This document shows, one piece after another, positions 32,228 through 45,047 of a DNA stretch of 64,000 nucleotides. How positions within the stretch are numbered: the first letter of the stretch is position 1; every line of letters begins with the position of its first letter. Position numbers and translations under genes: made by a program. A model generated the notes under the pieces. That model was not told the origin of the DNA. It saw only the letters and a program-made list of their open reading frames with translations, and did not search any database. Where the stretch lies: contig OX155951.1 of assembly GCA_944548615.1 (NCBI GenBank), positions 40,405,964-40,469,963 of the forward strand. The letters are read 5' to 3'. This DNA is from Micropterix aruncella (lineage: Eukaryota; Arthropoda; Insecta; Lepidoptera; Micropterigidae).

Positions 32228-33649
32228 ATAGCTTTTTATACTAATTTTTAAAAAAATGGTTTTCTCAAAAATTGTTATCAAAAGTTGGTAAGTTTTTCCT
32301 ACTTAGTTACCCACTACAAGTATGTCTCTAATTAAACACTTACCCTGAATAATCAATAATTTAAGGATAATACAGGTTGTTGATGCTTTTATATACCTAC
32401 ACTATGTTCTGTCCAAAAATAGATGTTTTGGCAGAAAATATCTATGCAAGCTTCTAACAAATGTACGCGAGAGTACACTGAGAAAAATATCGTATTGATT
32501 ATCATTTTGGTATTACGACATTTTGACAGTAAACTTTTGTTATTAGGGTTATATGCAGAATAACGATGTTTCAATCGTAATTTTGTTGAATTACAAGGAA
32601 TTTTGTTGTAACTCCATTACTCGATTATAGGTATCAACATTTTCCGTACGGTTAATACGGAAATAACAGTATGCAGTGATTTCAATATGATACATGTGTC
32701 CGACTGCAACCGTTCGTATACTACTACATGCCGTCGTGTTAGAAGCGAGATCCCAAGGTCGAGATGTAATGAAATAACATTATGTTTTAATATTACGGTA
32801 CGATAACTATTGTCCGTGAACGCTGTTACGCGTCATGTTAATTCATTCGTATGTACCACAGTCCGAGTTATATATGTAATTACTCCTTATTGAAAAATGC
32901 GTATTTCCGAGTCTTACATCGTTATATTTTTTTCAGCGTAATACCAAAACTGTAATCTTATATTAGGACCACCCAACACAGCAGATAACCCACGTCGCGC
33001 GATTTGCGACGGCTTGCAATATGTCCCCCGCGGGCGAGGCGTCGCATTCTATTTCAAAATAGAAGAAACAAGCACACTGCGCTTTATACATAGCTCCGGA
33101 ACACTGCACAAGTTTTCAGTAGTTTCTTTATGACTAGTGAAAAACTGGGTTGCGCAGTGATGGCTCTAGTTTAAAAGGTAGGAGGTGAAATCCGCGTAAA
33201 ACTTTGACATCTGGAGCGCAGATGTCCGTGGCAGATTTTAAATAAGTTTTTTTATTATCTCACTCCTAACATAAGACCATCACCTTTATATCTAAACTAA
33301 CGCGTGAAGTTTAAATTCAAAACACCTTTATATAGCAAAGTCAGGCCCTTTAAAACTCTTCCATTCTTTCTAAACTCACATAACATATATTGGATAAATT
33401 TTATGATGAAGCAGACTCTTTAAGGTCAACTTCTGAGGCATACCTGATTAATATAAAGATCTATCAACGTTGCAATATTTAAGGGGTTAATGTAATAACC
33501 AGAAAAATCAAAAGAAGAATTTTACAGGAAAGACAGAAAGCTGCTTTAAATTTGTTTGTTTGTTTCTACCCTATATTTTAAAATTCCACAACGGACGGGT
33601 TTATAGTCATACGACAATCTCTTACTACAAACCTTATTATGAAGTGTTT
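32228..33649. other. Unrecognised DNA
   Basis: AT-rich, with repeated ATTACG/CGTAAT words at 32500-32950 and a CpG patch at 32990-33020. No gene recognised. Confidence 0.4.
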
Positions 33650-33700
33650 ATATGTGTGTGTGTGTGTGTGATTATGTGTCTGCATGTGTGTAAGTATGTG
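33650..33700 (+). repeat. (TG)n-rich microsatellite
   Basis: Ten TG units followed by TATGTGTCTGCATGTGTG-like sequence. The GGTTCCTGGTTCGATTTC word on the minus strand at about 33795-33812 resembles a pol III B box and might be an old SINE edge, but nothing else supports that. Confidence 0.7.
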
Positions 33701-33920
33701 TCTTGTTATTCTTTTTATTCTTGTTAGTCTTCGATGGACAGAATTTAATTGCAATTCCGTTAATTTTATCCCAATGGAAAGTGCTAATGTGACCTAGCCG
33801 GAAATCGAACCAGGAACCTTTCAATAACCTATGTCTTGATATTTAAATTTCAAGACGAAAGTTATCGTAATACTACTAATGGGGCCGGCCATACTATTTT
33901 TTGAAAAATCGCTATTTTAT

Positions 33921-34535
33921 CGGTTCAACTTGCATGATGCTCTATACCTCTATACAATAATAAATGGCATATTCGATTACTCTGACCTGGTGGGCGAGAT
34001 CAATATTAACGCCCCAATGAGGACCACACGCCAATTTTAACCTTTTTCGATTGCCGCGTTTAATAACTAATGCATCAAAAATGGAGTACTCACACGCTGC
34101 TGTGAGCGTTATATTACCCATTTAAATGGTATTGATATGGTAATTAATTCCATAATCACTTATAAATACTCCGTAAATCAAACCCTAACCGATACATAAA
34201 CTATTCGTATTAGCTATTAGCTATTTATTGATTATTATTACGATTATTATACTTTATATACGTTATTATTATTATCATATACTATCACACTCCACACCCA
34301 CAAGTTTAAAACACTCCCACAAACACTCACACACACCGTAAACACTAGCCTCTTATGTAGTACTAAAATTAAAAGTACTTTAGTTTTATTAGGTAGTTTC
34401 TTTAACCTAAATTATGTAATTTTATTGAAATCCATAACCTGTTTTACTTATTGTAAATCTGTACACTTTATTTTTAATGTTGTTACTCTATAATACTCTG
34501 TGATTTCATAATAAAGAATCGAATTAAATTAAATT
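33921..34535 (+). mobile_element. LINE 3' end with AATTA-type tail
   Basis: A 39-codon frame (33921-34037, TAA 34038-34040) reads LHDALYLYTIINGIFDYSDLVGEI. The L-D---LY-I-NG--D--DL---I pattern lies near the end of LINE ORF2 proteins. Worn coding sequence continues in another frame (FSIAAFNN, LNGIDMV) to about 34190. The 3' UTR ends AATAAAGAATCG then AATTAAATTAAATTG at 34515-34535. Confidence 0.7.
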
Positions 34536-35011
34536 GAATATAAATCAAGTGATCTAACCAGTATTCCACCGGGTTAGTATTCATTCAGGTGATCTAATCA
34601 GTATATCAAATTAAAGTAGTAACGTTGTGTTACCCTTATCCATAATAATAAAGTACCCATAAAATATATTTACGTATGACGTTTTTGACGTGACAACTTC
34701 TTATGATTCGATGGAGCTGGCTGCACGCACGAAAAAACATGACTCATGCGGCGTTACCTCGCTCTGAGGCGTTCCATTTATTATATTTATTATTCAATAT
34801 AAATGCTGCCATCTATCGGTTGCGATAGAATTATTTACTAACCTCAGTCTAAAATAGTACGAATGAAAATTACTAGATTGATTTAAATTCTTGACATAAT
34901 TTTATATGTATTCTTGATGTACGGTATGTTATTACTGAATGAACAATTTTCTTGTGGGTACAACAAAGTAAGCAACTTTTATTACAAAAAAAAAAAAAGT
35001 ATGAAAAGCTA
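34536..35011. other. Unrecognised DNA with a CpG patch
   Basis: 34680-34780 contains GACGTTTTTGACGTGAC and a GC-balanced segment, followed by CTGCCATCTATCGGTT at 34806. Probably part of an unclassified element. Confidence 0.4.
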
Positions 35012-35103
35012 TCATTACGATGCGGTATCTAGCGGTTGGTAAAATGTCGCTGATATTGTTTATTTACGACGTATTACCTACCGCTAGATGGCGCAGCGTG
35101 CTC
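35012..35103. mobile_element. Small foldback MITE with CTCF-like core, copy 2
   Basis: Imperfect inverted ends (ATGCGGTATCTAGCGG...GGTAA and TTACCTACCGCTAGATGGCG...GTGCTC). The right arm holds CCGCTAGATGGCGC at 35081-35094, which fits the CTCF core CC(A/G)SYAGRKGGCRS. Whether CTCF binds it is inference. Confidence 0.65.
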
Positions 35104-36244
35104 AAACGCTTCTCAACCCGTTATTTAACAGTTTGAGATTTCAAAATTTCAAATTAAAAAAACAATAAACTTTAAAAAATAAACAATTATACAATTATAC
35201 TGCTATACAATAATACATTTACATGTTGTAGTCAAATCGGTGAGTATAAAAGATATATTTTTGGGTGTTTGTAATAAACAATATCAGAATCCTTAATGAA
35301 ACTGCTTCAAATGCAACCATTCCATCAGTATTTTCTTATGACGTTGTCACGTTCAACTATCGCCAGTAAACCGACTTTAGAGACAACCGATTTTTTTTTT
35401 AAATAATGTACTTCCCCGGTTATTGCTTGCATAGTATTAGTTGAGTAACTCCGGAGACATTTGTCCAATACCGGTAGACAGGGCATGAGGGTCGCACTGG
35501 GACTTCTTTCCAGCGCCTCGTGGTTTGAAGAAGGTCTCCATTCGGCTTGTAGCAGAGCTTGATCAGAAGCTTAGTAGCAATCTTCTTCAAAGTCTTTCCT
35601 ATCCTTTTCAGGGTGACAAAATGTCAACAGCCATTATTACATTCTGAGATAGGCTCGCTCTCAGCAATAAGCAATCTAAATATTATATTTCAGGCAAGTC
35701 CTACGTTTCATTTTCTAAGTAACTATAAAATATTTCTATATATACTAGCACCGTTCTTACACCAATAAAAAAGTATTTTAAGGCAGAATTAGTTAACCTA
35801 TTTTTGTAAAATTTAAATTTGCCTGGTTCTTACACCGACCATTTCATTTTGAGGTATTCTGCCTTTTTAATTTACAATAACTAATTGCGTTCTGACGTAA
35901 TTTAAAACGAAGTAATTGCATTGCTGCTCCTTGGTTTACCAAAGCAGGTGGCTCGCAGTAAATCATAACAAACATTATGGTTTCTTGGAGGGCGATGAGC
36001 ATAGTTTAATTAATTTAAATATGCAGTTGAAGTTATATAATTCCTCTATTATTTTACAATGTATAGGAATATTGTGGTCTAGTATATTACATCTTAATTT
36101 ATAATTTCATAACTAAATTAGGCTAATCAGTAATTAACTGACATAATACAATTATTTTGAAGGATCTGATTACTTGCAATATTCACAATACTCGTACATA
36201 CATCAAGAGTATTAAAAGTGATGTAATCAGGGAATTTTAAGCAA
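35104..36244. other. Unrecognised DNA
   Basis: AT-rich. A GC-balanced segment at 35440-35640 lacks a recognised frame. No gene called. Confidence 0.4.
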
Positions 36245-36547
<303 letters not shown>

Positions 36548-36575
36548 ATTGTATAAGTGTAAATTATTATTTTTT

Positions 36576-38194
<1,619 letters not shown>

Positions 38195-38206
38195 AATCGA
38201 GGTGTA

Positions 38207-38637
38207 CAGCTAAGGACGTCAAACACAACGGGCGAACCCGGTCACCCCAGGGAGTTTAAACGACATTTAGTCGTTATACTCGTATCTCCAATGAAGTGAA
38301 CGTGAAGGACTTCATAGGATAAAATACAATCCCCTGTCTAACTCAAGCGACAAACTCGTTAGAGTCCAACGCCTCACTGCGATCCACTGATGCTGCACGA
38401 TGCGGAAACCGCCCATTGTCGCCCGAGGTGTTCCCCCAGATTGGTACATTCGATCCCACCTATCTACTACTGGGCTTACAGCCGCAGGCAGAGATCACAG
38501 TGTTTTCCAGGTTAGTTCCTCCTCGAGGAAGCTCCCGGATAGAAGCTGTACCGTAAGTTGAGCCGACCTAAGGTTACAGACCGGTAATTTTGACCAAGCT
38601 GCTCGGAGCCGCTTGGTACCAGCACCAAGCTGCACGG
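38207..38637 (-). mobile_element. Poly(A)-less retroposon family R, truncated copy
   Basis: Flanked by AATCGAGGTGTA at 38195-38206 and 38638-38649, an exact 12-bp duplication. The conserved end (plus strand CGGGCGAACCCGGTCACCCC at 38231-38250) is the 3' end if read on the minus strand. Inside are CGTTCACTTCATTGGAGATA-type and CTCTGCCTGCGGCTG words. The latter, and GTAGCTTCCTCGA-like words, match 63080-63200 rather than the 45/53-kb copies, so it belongs to a second subfamily. Confidence 0.8.
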
Positions 38638-38854
38638 AATCGAGGTGTATAATGTTGGCATAATCCGAATGTATTGAAGTGTTTGGATTGTCGTAACACA
38701 AACCCAAGAAGTTTAAATGAGGAGTCGCATAATCGACGTATCCTAAGTTAATCCTCATTTCGTTGCGTTTCGCGTCATTTGATTTTACTTTGACTAATAG
38801 ATAATAATAATAATTATTATTATTATTAGTTCTGTTCACAACTATGGAAAAGTT

Positions 38855-39240
38855 TCAAAATTGCACAAACCACGTCTGAGTTAGCAGCAGCTTTGGTGGA
38901 AGTGATAAAACAATCCTTAATTGGGAAAGTTAAAAAAATCATTAATTGAGTAACGCATGAATTGAGTGAAGCCGACCAGCAACACACGGCAGACGACAGA
39001 CAATCGCCAAATTAGAGAAGCTGCGACTGGAAACTCTCGTCACCCACTGTCCTACTCTAACTGCTTTCCATTTTTTCGCAATTTAGACAACTTCTTGTTT
39101 GGAAAAAAGTTCAATTCCGTTGAGGCAGTTAAAACTGCCTTCAAGAAATTTATTGATTCTCGCCCCCATTTTTTTTTTCAATGGCACTTATTAACTTCCC
39201 ATAAAATGGCGAAAGTGCATCGATATCAATGGTAGTACAT
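38855..39240 (+). pseudogene. mariner-type transposase, internally deleted
   Basis: First block (38857-38985): KIAQTTSELAAAL, VIKQSLIGKVKK and VTHELSEADQQ, the HTH end and linker (WVPHEL-E) of mariner transposases. It runs straight into a second block (about 39004-39075): QSPN-/IAKLEKLRLETLVTHCP, which stands where LGWE-LPHPPYSPD normally precedes the third catalytic Asp; the Asp itself is lost. A third block (39073-39232) reads FRNLDNFLFGKKFNSVEAVKTAFKKFIDSRP, the mariner C-terminus. The segment with the first two catalytic Asp residues is deleted, and three frames are used. Inactive relic. Confidence 0.8.
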
Positions 39241-40005
39241 ACTACGACTGATTAAATATATTTTTCCCAAAATTAAATATCGTCTTTTTTTCGATATAGA
39301 ACGGCAATTTCATAGAAATTGACCAGTAAGCTATATGGAATTAGTCTTAACTTCGAAAAAATATAGCTACATAATAATTAAAATCTAATACAATGATAAC
39401 AAAAATATGAAGCATAGATTTAAAATTAAAACAATATGTATGAATGATGAAAAACACGAAAACTAACGATTAATAGAATTGTAAAATATAAAGTAGAAAT
39501 CAAGAAACCAAAAAATCATATCTTTGGTATACATAATCAAAAAACAAAAATACCATTTAATGGTAATACCGAATAAAATTATTTGTATAAAGAATCCAAA
39601 AATAATCCATAGTGATAAACTAAAACGCCAATGTTTAACTATACGTTTAGATTTTTCGCTCAGATTTTTTTTTGGTAGAGCAATAAAATATTATTATGAA
39701 GTAACCCTAGACTACGAACGATTCATCACAGCTATAGAACTCGTCCACTGTTTAGAAAGCATGTGTGGATGGCAATTTTCTTCATACTTATAAAGAGTAC
39801 GATAATCTTTCTCCAGAAGTCTAAGCTTAAAACTACCATAATTAAAAGCTGTTTGCATCTGCATTATGTGCACTCAGAAAAAGAAACGTTAAGCTGGTAA
39901 CGAGTATCATGGGGCATCAGCGATCACCATTTAGTTCTCGATTTAGTTCTCAATTAGGCACCAAAGAATATACCATAGTTAATATCTTATATTTCTTAAA
40001 ATATC
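39241..40005. other. AT-rich DNA, nothing recognised
   Basis: An 89-codon plus frame at 39524-39793 has an Ile/Lys-rich, unrecognised product and is probably chance. Confidence 0.4.
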
Positions 40006-40013
40006 TTATAAAA

Positions 40014-40051
40014 TGGTTGACTGTAAGGTATTGCTATAGCGATAATTCCGC
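40014..40051 (+). repeat. LINE 3'-end word of the GGTTGACTG...CCGCC family
   Basis: GGTTGACTGTAAGGTATTGC then TATAGCGATAATTCCGCC matches the 3'-end word at 43990 and, reversed, at 52980-53025. It lies opposite to the surrounding minus-strand LINE fragment, so it is a separate insertion. Confidence 0.6.
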
Positions 40052-40359
40052 CATTCGTGAATAAATTGTCTTTTTAATAAACCAGTATAATATTCAATGA
40101 ATACTGTTTTTATAGCAAAATAAAGTTTTGCTATTCTATTCTTAAAACACGAAACGCAGTGTGAATCTTGCGCGACCTTCGCAAGGTCTGTTACTACCTT
40201 ATTTTGAAGTATAAATATTGTAGAGCTATCGCTGGAGTTTCCCCATAGTAGTATACGATAGTCCATTTTTTCAAGTGGAAGCAGGAATGATCAGATGAGA
40301 GGCTGTTACAAAGTTCATGTATAATGAGACTTCCAGTTTAATTTTTAGCCAATGATAAC

Positions 40360-40400
40360 CAATTAGGTTCAAACGTCTATTCCTTGTTTGAACCTAATTG
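40360..40400. repeat. Perfect 15-bp inverted repeat
   Basis: CAATTAGGTTCAAAC (40360-40374) and its exact reverse complement (40386-40400) flank an 11-bp loop. Confidence 0.85.
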
Positions 40401-40539
40401 CCCATTTTGAACTAATAAGGCCGGCGAATCAATCCACCTTCTGTAGCTAGTCGATAAATGCATGCCGATGTTTTTTTTTTAAATTAAATAAGATATTATT
40501 CTAATCATACCACATAATCTTATATTATGCCTCTTATAT

Positions 40540-40630
40540 TAAGCCTACCTTAGTACAGGCGAGGCCTAGTTAGGATGGCTTTGAATTTAAAAATATATGT
40601 AATATTATAGATTAATAATAAAGAATCTAT
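40540..40630 (+). repeat. CCTAGTTAGG-family retroelement tail
   Basis: CTTAGTACAGGCGAGGCCTAGTTAGG is followed by an AT-rich tail with AATAATAAAG. Inserted within the minus-strand LINE. Confidence 0.55.
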
Positions 40631-40918
40631 GGCTCCAGATAGATCTCAAAAGCTAGCAAGGTGGTGTAGGGAATCTTCAAATGTGTCATGTACACAGTTT
40701 AATAACTCAGTGATAGCCATACTCGTATACATATTTCTCCGAAATACAAATTGATATTTGCTGAAAATAATAAATTTGATTGCAAAGTAATAAAATCGAT
40801 TAAGCAATATTTTTTCAAGAATTTTAGAAGTTGCTAGAAGTATAGAATTTGATTTGTAGTTTTGCAGATTGCTTTCGTCATCTTTCTTATGTATTGGCAG
40901 AATACTAGCAATATTCAT

Positions 40919-41727
40919 TAATCTGAAGAAAAAAAAACTTTTTTAAACGCAGTTTTTGAATATGCCAATTAGAGTTTTGAACATTGCTATTGGTTTTTAT
41001 TTAAACTTGACAGAATGTGGAAAAATGTTAGAGAAAGATTTTTATTGTAACGATATAAAACCCCTGTTAAATTTATTAGTATTTCAGTATCGATGGAGTA
41101 TTCGCGTTTTCTTAGCAAGTGTACGATTCGATTTTCTTCATCTGTTTATTCAGTAGTCAGTATTCGAGTTATTCATTCAGAATATAAAATAAAAGCATGA
41201 ATAATCAATTAAATCTACTTATCACATATTAGAATACGTCAGTTGCTAGTAATATATTGATATAGATATAAAATTAATCAAGCAGAAATATTCATTTGAC
41301 AGTAGCGTTGATTCGGTTCTTGAGCCCAAACTATAGTTACCATCTCGGCCAACCGTCATCAATAAGTTACATAGACGACGAGGCATTTCATGCTCAAGCG
41401 ACTGATATATAATTGTATTATTGTATGCTATTAGGAGTGCAGTGCAATAATCAGCATTTCCACGACGAAGGACAGTGATTGAGCAGTTGGCACGGTCACT
41501 TCATGAACGGTGGCCGCAGCCACACAGCGTTCTATCTCAAGTTTGTGAAGTTGGTCCGGCCAAAATGAAATATAGTACCCTTAATTTACTTGTCCATGTT
41601 CTATTTAGGGATCCGTATCAAATCGTTACAAACGGAACCCTGTTGGCTAGACTTCGATTTATGTCTGTCCATCCAGATTATTCTAGATGAAAATCACCGT
41701 CGATTATCTCGGTCAGTTAGGAGTATG
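40919..41727. other. Unrecognised DNA
   Basis: AT-rich to 41270. A GC-balanced stretch at 41480-41690 includes GGGATCCGT and GGAACCCTGTT...GTCTGTCCATC, which resembles a common insect interspersed repeat (…GGGATCC…GGAACCCTA…TGTCTGTCTG…). The 71-codon frame at 41475-41690 spans it and is not called. Confidence 0.4.
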
Positions 41728-42659
41728 CCGTGCCGGATTATACAATAGGCCAAGTATGCACCGGCTTGTGCCCAGCGCCCCCCCCCCCCCCCCCGCACCC
41801 CCCATCCCCGAAAAGTGATCATTTAAATAATATATTGGAAGTTTACTACCTAAGAGCCGATTTCATTTAAAGCTCCTAAGTATGATAATTTGATGGTTAG
41901 TAAAATCAAACGTTCATAAAAAGCGTAACGCGTAATGTCAGGAATGTTCGAAAATTAAAAAGAGTGCAACAATACCCAACAGGAGACCATAACTTCGACG
42001 AAATTTGCCAGCTTGCCAGCCAACCCATACTGACTATATATTTGTCGAACGATGAAATGATACAGATATCAATCTGAGAGATAAGCAACCATCCGAGCTG
42101 ACACGCACACTTTTTTATTGTTTCCAATACATAGAAAAAACACATTGCATTGAAATTCTAAGGAGAAAATGTTTAATAAACTTTTTAATATTTTGATAAA
42201 ATTTCAGTACAATAATATTTGTTATAAATTATCGACAGGTAACCGCTGAAAGCCTGTGCGGTCGTTATTTGTTAATATGCGCGTCTATTTTACGCTACAT
42301 CGTCGTCAGAATGTTTAATAGCCCACTTTGCCAGTAAGAATCCTATACGATCGTACCGTACGATTGTGTTTTGTTTACATGCATGCGTCTTTGCTACGAG
42401 ATTAGTAGTTATTAACATGTAGGGCAGTCGATTTTGCCAATGCGTTTGCCCTTTGTACAAAGTAGGCTAGTTCCATTCTGACTATTGTACGATCAACAGC
42501 ACGTTTTCTAAAAAATATTCCATGGCGTATTTTATACAAAAGGGAAATATTGGTTTTATTCGCTTTTATATATAGGGCACGCAGCAGCCCCCTTCTCCCA
42601 CTCCCCCTCCCCTAGATTTCGACTGCCTAAAGGCCTCTACATGGGTTAATCCGGCACTG
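41728..42659. mobile_element. Probable DNA transposon with CMGTGCCGGATTAWAC ends
   Basis: Starts CCGTGCCGGATTATAC and ends, in reverse complement, CAGTGCCGGATTAACC. Poly(C)/C-rich sequence lies just inside the left end (41778-41806), and the C-rich ACTCCCCCTCCCCTAG lies inside the right end. CAGtGCCGGATTAA termini occur in hAT-like non-autonomous elements, but the flanking octamers (GGAGTATG, GGATATTA) agree at only about half the positions. The interior has no recognised transposase; a 41855-41940 segment resembles 44385-44470. Confidence 0.5.
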
Positions 42660-43987
42660 GGATATTAACAAAATTGTAAAATTTAGAATGTTTAGCCATA
42701 GAAATTGCTGGCCCATTGCCGAAATTATAAATTAACTAAATGGTTAAATCTAGCTATTTAGGGGAGGAGGTGGAATAAGGCAAAGAATGAATAAAAATAG
42801 GTTTATTTTTGTAAATATTTTTTTTATTTATTTTCATTTTAACTTTTTATTGAAATATTCAAAATTTCTGTATATTATTTACCAAGGGATTATTATAGCA
42901 CTAAGATTACGTTATGACAATGTTATTAATTATTTTATATTTATTTAATTATGCACAATAACAGTTAACTATAGGTACTAGTTATATGAGTTGGGAAAAA
43001 ATCAATAGCAAATGAAACGAATGATCTTTATTGACTAAAGTCGCCCGACTAAGCCATAATTTCATTTAGTCGGACTTAGAGAACACAATAGGTATGTAAA
43101 TCAAATGTATGCTTTTATAAAAAAAAAACTTGCTGTTTTGGGTCAGAGAAAAACTTTTCAAAATCAGAGAAATTTCGTTTATCAAAATTTATTTTAATTT
43201 GAGGCCTTTTTATAAAATCATCACTAGCTCTTTTGGTTAATACCTACGTAGTATTTCAAAACTTGGATTTGTCTCAGAGCGTGGGTGATATGAAATATTT
43301 TTACATATAATAATGGTTCATTTGGTACTAATCCTTAAATAACACATCAAAACTGTAGGGTTTTATTTTATATGTATTTTTTGCACAAGTTGGTCAATTA
43401 ATTGTTACACCCAAGTGTTTTATATCTATTCTGCTTAAATCAGTCGCAATCACAGTTGTTTATAACATTGGTGTCAAAAATACGTAGATTAGAACGAACA
43501 GATAATGATCCGCAGAGAGAATCTGAATTTATGATTTGAGTATTTCCAACTTCACACACTGGTTCTGCACGCTTAGCTACCGTCCGATCGCCACGCAGCA
43601 ACTGCTGCTCGGCCGTTTCCTGCATTCTTCATAATGCTATGATTTATATTCATGACCCATTTGTAACTGACTATCGCGCTTGTGATATGGTGCTGTTAAT
43701 TATGACGGTGCGACCAACGTCAAACTAAAGGGAAATCCGAATAGAATTATTATGCAATTAAAGTAAATAAAAACTGGGAAATAACCGCCACGAAAAACAT
43801 CGATACGATTTATTTGACTTGTTAAAACTACTGGATATTTTGATGTCCAAATACATATATTATACATATAATATGTCCAACTCAAAAATTTATTTATATA
43901 TTTACTTTTTACTTTAGATACACACACAATGTTTATTATATGCTATAATTTCAAATTTAATTTTAAGCTATAATTTTGTTGCCTACT
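42660..43987. other. AT-rich DNA, nothing recognised
   Basis: Contains a partial inverted pair GTCGCCCGACTAAG / TTTAGTCGGACTTAG at about 43042-43080. No gene recognised. Confidence 0.4.
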
Positions 43988-44103
43988 CTTCTTTTCACAC
44001 CAGCATGTTGGTTGACTGGAAGATATTGCTGTAGTGTAGCAATAAGTCCGCCATTGTACCTTATTTTTATTGTGCAATAAAGAGATTTTCATTCATTCAT
44101 TCA
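43988..44103 (+). repeat. LINE 3' end with ATTC-type tail
   Basis: TTGACTGGAAGATATTGC, then GCAATAAGTCCGCCATTGTA, then GTGCAATAAAGAG and CATTCATTCATTCA. No coding sequence retained. Confidence 0.7.
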
Positions 44104-44112
44104 GTTTTCTCC

Positions 44113-44382
44113 TTAACCCGTTGAGTATGATACGACCAAATCTGGTCGCGCGTTTTTTTCACTTCTTTGACGTTCTCATATTTATTCATAATTATCTAAT
44201 TGTTTTACAAAATGATATTTCCATATTCTCTATTCGAAATTTCAATGCAATCATTGTGCAGTTGTTCTTTTTATGATTGGTGTAGTAGTTTCGTAGTTAT
44301 AGTACTTTAAGTCGACGTCGCCGAAAATCCTGCAAAAGACACAGATGCATCCATGAAAATACCCATTTACTCCAAGGGTTAA
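44113..44382. mobile_element. TTAA-flanked (piggyBac-type) MITE, copy 2
   Basis: TTAA at 44113-44116 and 44379-44382; inner ends CCCGTTGAGTA and TACTCCAAGGG pair at 9 of 11 positions. Interior matches 7599-7929 over ATTTCAATGC(A/G)ATCATT ... GTAGTAGTTT. It sits 10 bp after a LINE tail. Confidence 0.8.
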
Positions 44383-44469
44383 GAATCGATTTTATTTAAA
44401 GCCCCCTGTACGAAAATTGAATGCGTAGTAAAATCGAGCGTTAACAAAAAGCGCTATGTTTTTATAAAT

Positions 44470-44695
44470 GAATGAATGTTAGCGCCATTTAAGTAGAATA
44501 TTTCAAAATTAAATAACTTTTCGTAACATAGTAATATACGTACCTAGCAACAAATGGCAGCACATGTATATAAGGATTATTCTGTTATTGCCAGTATTAT
44601 TCTGTTAGCGCCAAGCATAATATTTCAAAATAAAATACTTTTTTGTACCACAGTAATATACGTACCTGACAATAGATGGCAGCACATGTATTATT
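44470..44695 (+). repeat. Two-copy tandem repeat, ~122-bp period
   Basis: Both units hold GTTAGCGCCA, ATATTTCAAAAT(T)AAA, GTAATATACGTACCT and ATGGCAGCACATGTAT; the GTAATATACGTACCT words start at 44531 and 44653. Each unit ends in an A(A/G)ATGGCAGCAC motif related to the CCATCTAG cluster. Confidence 0.85.
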
Positions 44696-45035
44696 CTTCA
44701 GAAACAATGTTAGTATAAGTAATCAGTATTCACAATACGTTTCGAACTTGGGAGCCATATGGCTTAGGGGTCAACAACTGTTTAAATCGCCACAAGAAAT
44801 GATATAGTTCTAAGGCCTAAAACTCGCAATGAGCGACGGTTAAAGTTCAATGTTGTATACCCACTATGGCACACTGAAATGTCCCAAATACGACAAACGT
44901 ACTTCAAAGCTACGCCTCTGTGACGTCGTGCGCGAGTCTAAAATTTAGTTACGATATCGGTCAAACACCATCTTTACACGCAACACACGCGTGATGCTGT
45001 AATGACACATTTCCTCTACACAACGCGTAGACGAT
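44696..45035. other. Unrecognised DNA
   Basis: Mixed composition with some CpG (44890-45010). No frame or repeat recognised. Confidence 0.35.
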
Positions 45036-45047
45036 TGCGAAGCCATA

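Larger units (their letters stand above)
40006..40918 (-). mobile_element. LINE ORF2 fragment (jockey/CR1-like), minus strand, with insertions
   Basis: Reading leftward: 40918-40646 gives IASILPIHKKDDESNLQNYKS, ILEKILLNRF and SKYQFVFRRNMYTSMAITELLN. This is the RT start (PI-KK-D--N--NYRPIS---SKI-EK----R, then QFGFR---ST). After a gap, 40266-40060 gives YRILLWGNSSDSSTIFILQNK and DSHCVSCFKN, the SYG--LWG and RDSCR--F block at the RT C-terminal side. Motifs A and C (YADD) are missing between 40646 and 40266. The gap holds a CCTAGTTAGG-family tail (40540-40630, plus), and an opposite-strand LINE 3' word lies at 40014-40051. Confidence 0.8.

Noticed and set aside
33785..33815. Possible tRNA-derived SINE (B-box-like GGTTCGATTTC on the minus strand)
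   Set aside because: No matching A box at the right spacing, no cloverleaf and no flanking duplication found.
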